From Mucilaginibacter sp. (GTDB lineage: Bacteria; Bacteroidota; Bacteroidia; Sphingobacteriales; Sphingobacteriaceae): DNA of 54,317 nucleotides. Below the pieces are notes generated by a model. The model was not told the origin of the DNA, ran no database searches, and worked only from the letters and a program-made list of their open reading frames with translations. The translations under genes and the position numbers were made by a program. Position 1 is the stretch's first letter. Each line of letters begins with the position of its first letter. Where the stretch lies: positions 1 through 54,317 of the forward strand of contig JAQBOA010000051.1 of the NCBI GenBank assembly GCA_028288305.1, read 5' to 3'. Positions 1 to 7,779 of this stretch are shown one piece after another.

Positions 1-1763
1 GAACCTACCGCAATACCAATATCTGCTTGGGCAAGCGCTGGGGCATCATTAACACCGTCGCCTGTCATCGCAACAAACTCACCCTTATGTTGCAATTCTT
101 TGATCTTTTCTAACTTCTGATGCGGCAATACTTCGGCAATAAAACTGTCCATGCCTAAAGTATTACTTACGCTTGCCGCTACTTTACTATTATCGCCTGT
201 CAGTAGGATAGATTTAATATTTTCTTGTTTTAACGTTTCAATGGCTTCCGCTGATTCAGGGCGTATCTCATCTGACAAAGCCATGTATCCTGCCAATTTC
301 TTGTCGATCATTACAAACACAACAGTTTCTGTGTCATTTGCGGTAAAACCATCGGGTAGCTTAATCTTATTTTCTTTTAAATAGCCGGGGCTAACCACCA
401 ATATATTTTTACCTTCTACTGTGGCCTCAACACCCTGACCGGTGATGGCCTTAAAGTTTTCTGCCTGCGGAACAGTGATTTTTAGCTCTTTTACTTTTTG
501 AAGGATGCCTGTTGCAATCGGATGTTCCGATTTTTGCTCCAACGCAGCAGCCAAACGAATGAGCTCATTTTCTTTCAGGTCTTTATTTAGGGGAACTATT
601 TTTGACACTTCAAATTTCCCCACGGTAAGGGTGCCTGTTTTATCAAATACAATGGTGGTAATTTTCCTTGCGTTCTCGAATGCAGTCCGGTTTTTAATCA
701 GCAAACCATGCCGCGCAGATAGTGAAGTGGATTTGGCAACGACCAGTGGTACCGCTAACCCCAAAGCATGGGGGCAGCAGATCACAATGACGGTGACCAT
801 TCTTTCCATAGAAAAAGACAAAGTTTGCCCGGTCAAATACCAATACAGAAACGTAGCAATACCGGTAACCAACGCAATAATAGTTAGCCATCTGGCTGCC
901 GTGTCCGCCAGCAACTGTGTTTTAGATTTTGATTTTTGCGCATCATCGACCAGTTTGACTACCTGCGAGAGATAAGAATCTTTTGCCGCATGGGAAACGG
1001 TAACTTTAAAAGACCCATTACCATTAATAGAACCTGCAATCACTTTATCACCCTTGACTTTTTGTACTGGCTTCGATTCACCGGTCAACATACTTTCATT
1101 CAGGTAACTTCCACCCTCTAATATTATTCCATCTGCCGCAACTTTTTCACCGGGCTTTACTAAAATGATATCATTCTCTTTCAAAGTATCCGTTTTTACA
1201 TCATGGATCATATTGGGCATAATCATGTGTGCTTCGTCAGGCATCAATTGGACCAATAACTCCAATTCCTTTGACGCACCTGCAACAGATTTCATTTCTA
1301 TCCAATGCCCTAAAAGCATGATCAGGATCAATGTGTCAAGCTCCCAGAAAAAATCCATGCCTTTAAGGCCAAACACAATAGCCACGCTGTAACTGTAAGC
1401 GACCGTGACGGCAAAGCCAATTAAAAACATCATGCCAGGATTTTTTGCCTTTACCTCATCAACCAAACCCGTTAAAAAAGGCCAGCCGCCATAAATGAAC
1501 ACAACAGAAGATAAGGCAAACAAAATGTAGGACGAACCTGCAAACTGCCAGTTGACACCCATAAAGCGCTGTATCATGGTAGATAGCAGCATGATGGGAA
1601 TTGTCAGCACCAATACCACATAAAACCGCTTTTTAAAATCAGCGATCATCATGGCATGATGATTATGACCTGTGATCCCCATTGAAGAATGGGTTCCATG
1701 ATCCATGTGGCTATGATCCGTTTTCCCCATTTCCATAGCGTGTTCATTATTTAGATGCTCCAT
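1..1763 (-). CDS. copB: Copper-exporting P1B-type ATPase, CopB (CPH) type, 3' end outside window
   Basis: An inner-membrane heavy-metal pump that drives copper or silver out of the cytoplasm with ATP. About 587 codons are present and the frame is still open at base 1, so roughly the last 80-100 residues, including the final membrane helices, are missing. Visible motifs are the actuator TGES, the membrane metal motif CPH (not CPC), the phosphorylation site DKTGT, the nucleotide-binding SEHP and the hinge GDGVND. CPH marks the P1B-3 (CopB) group. There is no N-terminal HMA domain; instead the first 40 residues are rich in His and Met (HSHMDHGTH, GHNHH), as is usual in this group. The start is the ATG at 1763. 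It is the last visible gene of the minus-strand metal cluster, 72 bp after the small exported protein. The copper/silver assignment follows from family knowledge; the exact metal is not proven. Confidence 0.93.
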   Translation of the reverse strand, partial: MEHLNNEHAMEMGKTDHSHMDHGTHSSMGITGHNHHAMMIADFKKRFYVVLVLTIPIMLLSTMIQRFMGVNWQFAGSSYILFALSSVVFIYGGWPFLTGLVDEVKAKNPGMMFLIGFAVTVAYSYSVAIVFGLKGMDFFWELDTLILIMLLGHWIEMKSVAGASKELELLVQLMPDEAHMIMPNMIHDVKTDTLKENDIILVKPGEKVAADGIILEGGSYLNESMLTGESKPVQKVKGDKVIAGSINGNGSFKVTVSHAAKDSYLSQVVKLVDDAQKSKSKTQLLADTAARWLTIIALVTGIATFLYWYLTGQTLSFSMERMVTVIVICCPHALGLAVPLVVAKSTSLSARHGLLIKNRTAFENARKITTIVFDKTGTLTVGKFEVSKIVPLNKDLKENELIRLAAALEQKSEHPIATGILQKVKELKITVPQAENFKAITGQGVEATVEGKNILVVSPGYLKENKIKLPDGFTANDTETVVFVMIDKKLAGYMALSDEIRPESAEAIETLKQENIKSILLTGDNSKVAASVSNTLGMDSFIAEVLPHQKLEKIKELQHKGEFVAMTGDGVNDAPALAQADIGIAVG

Positions 1764-1835
1764 TAATGAGATTTTTTCTGTTAAAATAGTCACGCACGAT
1801 TAAGTTTATTTATTGCGACAGACTTCAACCTTAGG

Positions 1836-2300
1836 CTATTCTGTTTTTGCTGTTCCCTTTTTTAATTTTGCTTGTTCTAACCAGTAGCAATGGGCAGCAC
1901 ATGCATGAAGTTTGTAATTTTTGTGAGTGGTCCCAAAATTATGACCTTGAGGATCTAAAATGGCACACTTTTCCTTGTCTATATCTTTTGTATTGAGCAC
2001 ATTCTCTCCATTTATGTTATAATAAGAACCATTCTTTTTTGCCATGCCTAATTTTTCTCCATCAGCGCCGATAACTTGTCCGTTTTTATCAATGAAATAT
2101 AATTTCTGCCCTTGATTGTTTCTGACAATATCGTTTTTATCAATATATCCGAGCGCAGTTCCTCCGTGGTTATATATTCCGCCCTTTGCATTAATGTAAA
2201 TTTTCTGAGTAGTGTCCCGAGTTGTTTGGGCAAATGAACTAACAGTAACAGCTGTAGTGATAGTTAGGATAACTAATAATAAGATTTGAAGCTTTTTCAT
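1836..2300 (-). CDS. Exported repeat protein with Cys/His-rich C-terminus, unknown function
   Basis: A 154-residue protein with a clear signal peptide (MKKLQILLLV..., cleavage near SSFAQ). The mature part looks like short beta-strand repeats built on G-x-x-x-G-Y/F-I-D-K-N-G/D units (residues about 35-100), resembling a small all-beta solenoid. The last 45 residues change character: a Cys followed by HNFGTTHKNYKLHACAAHCYW, with three Cys and four to five His that could hold metal. I do not recognise a named family. Its place between the multicopper oxidase and the CopB-type ATPase, on the same strand, argues for a periplasmic metal-binding role, but this is inference. Confidence 0.72.
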   Translation of the reverse strand: MKKLQILLLVILTITTAVTVSSFAQTTRDTTQKIYINAKGGIYNHGGTALGYIDKNDIVRNNQGQKLYFIDKNGQVIGADGEKLGMAKKNGSYYNINGENVLNTKDIDKEKCAILDPQGHNFGTTHKNYKLHACAAHCYWLEQAKLKKGTAKTE

Positions 2301-2426
2301 AATAGTTTTTTTTAGTGGATGTGAATTTTAATCATAACAAAAATACGTGAATGAAATTTGAGTAGCCTTGATTATCAACAAGTTGAAATGTGATTGTTAT
2401 CATTATTCTTCAGATACATGACACAT

Positions 2427-4940
2427 TTAATAAATTAACGTTACTCCGCCTCCCAAACCCATATCACTATCATAATGAGTTGATAAGGAAAAATATTTTG
2501 TTACGATATACCGGAAACCGGCCGTGTATTCCTTATCGGTATTAACCATAATATCAAAGCGCAGACGTTTTGATACAGGTACATCCTGACGGCCTAATTG
2601 GAAGAGCAGTTTACCATTCCCGTCAATACGGGCATCGGCAACAAACAGCAAGGGCAATGTATATGCAATACCAGCTATAACAGTGTGCCTGTTATTTTTA
2701 TCACTCGCCTGGCCAAACATGTTTCTGAGCTCATTGCCAAAAATGTTTTTTTCATTCGGATCATATTGCTTGTAATGGTAATCAAAGCCTATATAAGGAA
2801 ACAGCCATTGCATTTTACCAATGTAACGTCCTACCGTGGTTTCACTCTCATAACCCATTTTAGCGTTCAGTCCCAAATGCCACATAGAATTAGCTTGCCA
2901 GCGGGTATTAGCCAGCATCACATTCCCATCACTTCCATTACTTTCTAACCCAATTCTTGCCATCAAATGTGGCATGCGGTCGTCCATTTTTACCATCCTG
3001 TAGGCCATTGCAGAATCGGGTATCTCCGGATTGTGCGGAGAATTTTCATATTCAAATATTCTACCCATTCCGCTCATCATATGGTATAATATATGGCAGT
3101 GAAAAAACCAATCTCCACTTTCGGTGGCTGCGAATTCAATTGTATCCCGTTCCATCGGCATAATATCCAGTGTGTGTTTTAGGGGGGCATAATCACCCTG
3201 CCCGTTCAAAACCCTAAAAAAATGGCCGTGCAGGTGCATGGGATGGCGCATCATGGTATTGTTGTACATAATAATACGTACATTCTCGCCTTTGTGAATT
3301 AATATTTTATCCGCTTCGGAAATGGTTTTATTATTGATCGTCCATACATACCTATTCATGTTTCCGGTCAATTCAAAATATAATTCTTTTGTCGGCTGTT
3401 TAGGTAAGGTAGTTTTATGAGTTGCTTTTAACATGCCGTAATTGAGGGTAACTATGTTTGTAGAAGAATTGCTTCCCATATCCATACCGGCCATGTCATC
3501 CATTTTCTTTGGTTTGGGAGATTGAATACTCGTATCCATTCCCGGCATTTTATCTTTTTTCTTGTTACCCATATCCATGCCAGGCATATCATCCATTTTT
3601 GAAGAACTTTTACCCATCTTCATCCAAGGCATATTACCCTTTTTTTTCCTGGTATCTTCCGGGCCTGTAATTTCAGGATACATAACCGAATTCATATCCA
3701 TCTCCTGATTACTCATTTGCATGCCTTCCATTGGCTTCATGTTACCATCCATCTTCATCATGCCATTCATCATTTTCATCCCGGCAAAATATTTCAGTTT
3801 AGGCAAGCGAGCCGCACTAACTTTCGGCCCTGAACCCAACCACAAAGAAGCGGATTTTGTACGATCTTCCGGAGTCACTAAAAATTCATAGCTTCCGGTT
3901 TTGGGAATAGTAACAATCAGGTCATACGTTTCCGCAATGCCAATAATTAAACGGTCTACCTGCACCGGCTCAACATCCTGACCATCATTTCCCACTACCG
4001 TTATTTTACCCCCGGCATAGGTTAGCCAGAAATAAGAGGATGACGCGCCATTGGCTATTCTCAATTTTATTTGATCGCCTGCCTTGTATTGCGGTTGTTC
4101 ATTTACAGGTTTGCCATTAATTAAAAAACGATCATACGCAACGTCACTCACATCCATAGCGTTCATTCTTTTCCATTCGTTACCCAGCTTAGTTGCAAAG
4201 TTGCCTGATCGCAGCGCTTCTGCATAGCTTTGTGTAGATCCTTTTTGGATACTGAACCAATCCGTTTGGCTGTGTAAACTCCGGTTAACCTCTTCCGGGC
4301 TCATATCTGTCCAGTCGCTTAAGACCATTGGGTATTCTTTCCCTTTAGGTTCTTCCCGCTTGCGGAAGATCAAAAGGCCATACATACCGGATTGCTCCTG
4401 CAAACCCTGGTGCGAATGGTACCAATAAGTTCCGTTTTGAACGATAGGAAATTTAAACAAATGCGTTTTACCCGGAGCAATTGGCTGCGTGGTGAGGTAG
4501 GACACGCCATCATATTGATTGGGCAGTATAACCCCATGCCAGTGAATGATCGTTTCTTCTTTCAGCGTATTATGTACATAAATTTCTGCCGTATCACCTT
4601 CGTTAAAATAAAGGGTAGGCATAGGTATGGAACCATTGGCAGCTATGGCATGGCGTTTTTTACCTGTATAATTTACTGTAGTATCGCTGATATACAAATC
4701 ATATCGGATGCTTTTGCCGCCTCTAATAACAGAAACAGCAGGATTTCCCGGATGCGTTACTGTTGCGGGTATAGTCTCTTGTTTATTTTTTTCCCCAGGT
4801 TGGGAAGCCTTTTTTTCACCAGGTTTTTCTTTTTTGGATGCCGGTGTTTTTGCTTTCGGCATAGGCATATTCATCGGCATTTGAGCAAATACGAAGGAAC
4901 CGAACAGCCAAATAATGACTATAATAAATAACTTTTTCAT
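2427..4940 (-). CDS. copA: Multicopper oxidase (CopA-like) fused to a CopB-like outer-membrane barrel domain
   Basis: An 837-residue exported protein with a signal peptide at 1-20 (..GSFVFAQ). Residues about 85-630 form a three-cupredoxin multicopper oxidase with all copper motifs: HWHG near 132, WYHSH near 170, HPMHLHGH near 563 and HCHILYHMMSGM near 613, which supplies the type 1 Cys and axial Met. A Met-rich insert (about 384-488; repeats such as MDDMPGMDMG) resembles the copper-loading segments of CopA and CueO. After the oxidase ends, about 200 more residues alternate aromatic and polar positions and end in ...GGGVTLIY, like the beta-barrel of copper resistance protein B (CopB, Pfam PF05275). 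CopA and CopB are normally two proteins, so this is a natural fusion. Expected role: oxidising Cu(I) and sequestering copper in the envelope. Lengths of 550-650 are usual for CopA alone. Confidence 0.92.
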   Translation of the reverse strand: MKKLFIIVIIWLFGSFVFAQMPMNMPMPKAKTPASKKEKPGEKKASQPGEKNKQETIPATVTHPGNPAVSVIRGGKSIRYDLYISDTTVNYTGKKRHAIAANGSIPMPTLYFNEGDTAEIYVHNTLKEETIIHWHGVILPNQYDGVSYLTTQPIAPGKTHLFKFPIVQNGTYWYHSHQGLQEQSGMYGLLIFRKREEPKGKEYPMVLSDWTDMSPEEVNRSLHSQTDWFSIQKGSTQSYAEALRSGNFATKLGNEWKRMNAMDVSDVAYDRFLINGKPVNEQPQYKAGDQIKLRIANGASSSYFWLTYAGGKITVVGNDGQDVEPVQVDRLIIGIAETYDLIVTIPKTGSYEFLVTPEDRTKSASLWLGSGPKVSAARLPKLKYFAGMKMMNGMMKMDGNMKPMEGMQMSNQEMDMNSVMYPEITGPEDTRKKKGNMPWMKMGKSSSKMDDMPGMDMGNKKKDKMPGMDTSIQSPKPKKMDDMAGMDMGSNSSTNIVTLNYGMLKATHKTTLPKQPTKELYFELTGNMNRYVWTINNKTISEADKILIHKGENVRIIMYNNTMMRHPMHLHGHFFRVLNGQGDYAPLKHTLDIMPMERDTIEFAATESGDWFFHCHILYHMMSGMGRIFEYENSPHNPEIPDSAMAYRMVKMDDRMPHLMARIGLESNGSDGNVMLANTRWQANSMWHLGLNAKMGYESETTVGRYIGKMQWLFPYIGFDYHYKQYDPNEKNIFGNELRNMFGQASDKNNRHTVIAGIAYTLPLLFVADARIDGNGKLLFQLGRQDVPVSKRLRFDIMVNTDKEYTAGFRYIVTKYFSLSTHYDSDMGLGGGVTLIY

Positions 4941-4966
4941 TTTATCTGCTTTAATAGCGCTTAATC

Positions 4967-5003
4967 ATCTATCATGAGCGTTTTATTACCACTCATGATA
5001 GAT
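4967..5003. repeat. Perfect 12-bp inverted repeat before the multicopper oxidase gene
   Basis: Arms ATCTATCATGAG (4967-4978) and CTCATGATAGAT (4992-5003) are perfectly complementary and separated by 13 nt. It lies between the DUF3347 gene and the oxidase start at 4940, about 27 bp upstream of that start on the minus strand. No T-run follows on either strand, so an intrinsic terminator is unlikely. An operator or an mRNA processing/stability hairpin fits better; which one cannot be told from sequence. Confidence 0.7.
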
Positions 5004-5028
5004 AACTTGCTAATGAATAATTTGTTAG

Positions 5029-5529
5029 TTATTTATTTAGGGTTTGCGTAACCTTACCGCAGGTTAACATCTGTTTTCCGAAATAGGGGTTTTTGATAGC
5101 CGCATCAGCAGATAACCAATAACTTTTTTTCATCGGGCAATAAGTATAGTAAACCGGTTGGTCGGTTAGCTTTACCGTTTTGGCCAGCTTAAAAAAGTTA
5201 GTAGAAAAATTGGCGAAGTGTTCCCGCTGGTGATCTATGTCTGTGCTTTCGGAAATGTGCCTGGCATCAAAAGCCAATTTATTTTGAAGAGCCATAAACG
5301 CAGGCATATCTGCAGCAGAAATGGATTTCATGTCTACACCATTAATGGCTTTGAGAAACTCACCTGCATGGGTGGCAGCATCGGCACTGTTGGAATTGAC
5401 CAGTGCATTCTTAATGTCATAATAGGAAGAAAGTAATGGAGCCAATGCAGATGGCTTAGCATCCTGGGCAAAAATTTGTTGTGTGAAAGCAGTTGCAATA
5501 AAAGCAACGATTAAAAATATCTTTTTCAT
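5029..5529 (-). CDS. DUF3347 periplasmic protein, likely copper-binding
   Basis: A 166-residue exported protein with signal peptide MKKIFLIVAFIATAFTQQIFAQ. The body is a helical DUF3347 domain (Pfam PF11827): an ALAPLLSSYYDIKNAL opening helix, conserved DARHI and the closing signature YYTYCPMKKSYWLS...NPYFGKQMLTCGKV with two Cys, two Met and aromatic residues. This domain also occurs at the C-terminus of CusB-type efflux adaptors, where Cys and Met in the same signature are proposed metal ligands. Here it stands alone, directly upstream (88 bp) of the multicopper oxidase in the same direction, so a periplasmic copper chaperone or sensor is the likely role. Confidence 0.88.
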   Translation of the reverse strand: MKKIFLIVAFIATAFTQQIFAQDAKPSALAPLLSSYYDIKNALVNSNSADAATHAGEFLKAINGVDMKSISAADMPAFMALQNKLAFDARHISESTDIDHQREHFANFSTNFFKLAKTVKLTDQPVYYTYCPMKKSYWLSADAAIKNPYFGKQMLTCGKVTQTLNK

Positions 5530-5604
5530 GATTTGAATTAATTAAACGTTATACAATAATTTAAAGACACAGCAAAGCCATGTACTCAATACATTGAATA
5601 ACAA

Positions 5605-6030
5605 TCAAATCAGAAAGCTTTGAATTTTGATACGGATATCCGGCGTTGGGGTGCGCCATCGCTCATCAATAAAAGCTGGATGAACTGATTTAACACCTGG
5701 TGGGGTGATTAAAGAAAATGGATAGTAAGAGCCAATATAAGCTATAGGGGTCTGAATAATAACCTTCCCCGATTGTGGCACCAGCTTGGCCAAAGAAACA
5801 AAGTTGCTAACTGCACCCTGGCAGCAAGGATCATTTTTACTGATAGTGGTTTCATCAGGCAAATGCTGTTGATCGTGATTAACGATAACTGAAGCAGCAT
5901 GGTGATGCTCATGATGTTCCGCGGCTTCATCATGCTCATGGTGTGACATACGTAAAGCGCAACTAAATCCGACTACGGTATTGAGCAGGAATATGAATAA
6001 CAATAAAAGCGCTTTAATTTTCATCTTCAA
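5605..6030 (-). CDS. His-rich exported protein (HYC_CC_PP-like), unknown function
   Basis: A 141-residue protein with an N-terminal hydrophobic segment (KALLLLFIFLLNTVVGFSC). Just after it comes a dense His/Glu tract (HHEHDEAAEHHEHHHAA, near 30-46), then a CC pair in DPCCQGAVS and a TPPGV motif near 110. The order Cys/His, CC, PP recalls the small HYC_CC_PP family that sits next to metal-transport genes in Bacteroidota, though the leading HYC is not matched exactly. The C-terminus ends in a basic, hydrophobic IRIKIQSFLI. It is 75 bp upstream of the DUF3347 gene on the same strand. A periplasmic metal buffer is a reasonable inference. Confidence 0.75.
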   Translation of the reverse strand: MKMKIKALLLLFIFLLNTVVGFSCALRMSHHEHDEAAEHHEHHHAASVIVNHDQQHLPDETTISKNDPCCQGAVSNFVSLAKLVPQSGKVIIQTPIAYIGSYYPFSLITPPGVKSVHPAFIDERWRTPTPDIRIKIQSFLI

Positions 6031-6083
6031 CTACAAAATTAAACAACATCCCTGCAACAGTTTTATATAATTTCGTCTATTTT

Positions 6084-6647
6084 TTATATTTTATCGATGG
6101 GTTTTCTCTGACCTTGTTCGGCCGCTTTAAATTGGCTGGGTGTTAAACCGGTCACGCTTTTAAATTGAGTTGATAAATGTGCGCTGCTGCTATAACCCAT
6201 TTGAAAAGCAATTTCATTCAAATTCAATTCACCATATTCTAACAGTTCTTTTATTTTTTCTACTTTTTGCTGGATAATAAACCGTTCTATGGTCGTGTCC
6301 TGAGAATTGGAAAATAAACGGCTCAAATACGCATAATCTTTTCCTAACCGGTTTGCAATTAAATCAGAATAAGATGTATGCAACTCCGAAAGGTCAGAAT
6401 AATGAACGAGTTCTATTACTACGTTTTTAATCGCTTCCACTGTCTTGTCTGTTTCCTTGTTGATCAGTTCAAACCCCGGAACTTTTAATGCTGCCGAAAT
6501 CATCTGCAATTGATCTTCATCGGCATCTGGAGTTATTTCTGCAAAACCCAAAGCAACCTGTTTAACTGTAAATCCAAGGTTTTCGAGTTGCTGACGGACA
6601 ATCATCTGGCAGCGGTCACATACCATATTTTTAATATGTATCAGCAT
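6084..6647 (-). CDS. AraC-family regulator with N-terminal heavy-metal-associated (HMA-like) domain
   Basis: A 187-residue cytoplasmic regulator. Residues 1-65 look like a ferredoxin-fold HMA domain with the metal site MVCDRC (Cys10 and Cys13), then IVRQQLENLGF and a degenerate second half. A linker helix leads to a C-terminal AraC/XylS DNA-binding domain (about 85-180) with two helix-turn-helix units; the second carries the family signature LNEIAFQMGYSSSAHLSTQF and GLTPSQFK. The design implies direct metal sensing by the regulator itself. It lies 14 bp downstream of the propeller gene in the same direction and so belongs to the metal operon, which it probably activates. The fusion is read directly from sequence; metal specificity (Cu(I) most likely) is inferred. 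Confidence 0.9.
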   Translation of the reverse strand: MLIHIKNMVCDRCQMIVRQQLENLGFTVKQVALGFAEITPDADEDQLQMISAALKVPGFELINKETDKTVEAIKNVVIELVHYSDLSELHTSYSDLIANRLGKDYAYLSRLFSNSQDTTIERFIIQQKVEKIKELLEYGELNLNEIAFQMGYSSSAHLSTQFKSVTGLTPSQFKAAEQGQRKPIDKI

Positions 6648-6661
6648 ATGCGTTTTTATCC

Positions 6662-7717
6662 TTAGATCTTTTTAAACTTGATTTGATTGTCTTGCTCCCA
6701 CACGCAAAGAATTTTGTTATCCGGCAATACAATAGATTTTAAGAACCCTCCATTCCCTACAGCTATCTCGTTTTTATTTTTAAGGCTTACTACTTTAACC
6801 GTATCGTTATTTTGAAAGTTCAATACGGTGTTAGATCCACCTTCCGAAATAGAACAGTTTCTTCCTTTCCCTATGTTAATCTCCGGTTGACCGGGTTCAC
6901 AAAAATATACCATACCTTTCCGCTGCCAGGTTGTACGGATCGCACTTGAAGCATCAATGGCAAGGCCGCCGCCATCCATTGGACATCCATTCAGTTTCCA
7001 GGTATCCATACCTATTTTTTGAGCTGCAGTAAATGATGCCCCCGCGTTTAAAGATTTTAACAAGTACAAGTCTCTTGATCCATTTAACCAGTTCCTGAAC
7101 ATGATAGCTACTTCCGAACCGCGAACAGCTATATTGGGTTTGCAGCATCCGCAAACCAGCTTATCCGGAGAACGATAAACCAAGCGGTTTTTTGACCAAT
7201 TACCGGCTTTATTTGCCAGGGAAGAAAAAAAGATATTATTACCGCCGCCTGCCCGGGTATCCAACCAAACAGCATAAAAATTATCATTTTTATCGGCTGC
7301 AATGCCCATTAACCCTTCGGGCGCTGATCCTTTGAGATCATTTATTATACCCATGGTTTTCCATTGATTGGATAAATGGTCAAGCTTATACCAATGAATG
7401 TTACCGGATTCATCCTGGGCGGTAATAACCGAATAGTTATTTGAACTTGCTAACTGAGGACCCCGCGACATCCCTAAATGCATTTTAGGCACTTGGGCTA
7501 CTAATACAGCTTGTGAAAACGTAACTCCTTTATCAATGGATGTGGCGCAAAATATCTTGTCTTCGCGTCCGAATACGATCCTGATAACTCCCTTATTATC
7601 TGTGCTGATCTGTGGCTGGCTGCCTACTGCAATAGTTTTCTCACCGGGTATAACAGACCATGACTGCATCGTCAAAAAAATAATGGCAAATCCAATAGCT
7701 AAGAGCGTGTTTTTCAT
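6662..7717 (-). CDS. Exported BNR/sialidase-like beta-propeller with Cys-rich motifs
   Basis: A 351-residue protein with a signal peptide (MKNTLLAIGFAIIFLTMQSWS). Repeats of the Asp-box type (SIDKGVTFSQAV near 61, SLNAGASFTAA near 228) indicate a six-bladed sialidase-like propeller. The Arg triad and Glu of true sialidases are not evident. Instead it has MHLGMSRGPQ near 80, VCGCCKPN near 189, LNGCPMDGGG near 244 and CEPGQ near 275, a Cys/Met/His set that looks like a metal site. Together with its position directly before the HMA-AraC gene in a metal cluster, this favours metal binding over sugar hydrolysis. Annotations as sialidase or exo-alpha-sialidase should be treated as fold labels only. 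Confidence 0.8.
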   Translation of the reverse strand: MKNTLLAIGFAIIFLTMQSWSVIPGEKTIAVGSQPQISTDNKGVIRIVFGREDKIFCATSIDKGVTFSQAVLVAQVPKMHLGMSRGPQLASSNNYSVITAQDESGNIHWYKLDHLSNQWKTMGIINDLKGSAPEGLMGIAADKNDNFYAVWLDTRAGGGNNIFFSSLANKAGNWSKNRLVYRSPDKLVCGCCKPNIAVRGSEVAIMFRNWLNGSRDLYLLKSLNAGASFTAAQKIGMDTWKLNGCPMDGGGLAIDASSAIRTTWQRKGMVYFCEPGQPEINIGKGRNCSISEGGSNTVLNFQNNDTVKVVSLKNKNEIAVGNGGFLKSIVLPDNKILCVWEQDNQIKFKKI

Positions 7718-7779
7718 GTGGTAAATATAAATATTAACTCAGAATTACCGGCGTTATTACTAATCGAAGAGATAAGCGA

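Noticed and set aside
505..975. 156-codon open frame on the plus strand
   Set aside because: It is antisense to the CopB-type ATPase, whose motifs (CPH, DKTGT, TGES) are unmistakable on the minus strand.
4392..4931. 179-codon plus-strand frame with Cys/Phe-rich product
   Set aside because: Antisense to the multicopper oxidase N-terminus; composition is typical of a shadow frame.
6662..7717. Functional sialidase
   Set aside because: Asp-boxes show the fold only; the Arg triad is not evident and the gene lies in a metal cluster.
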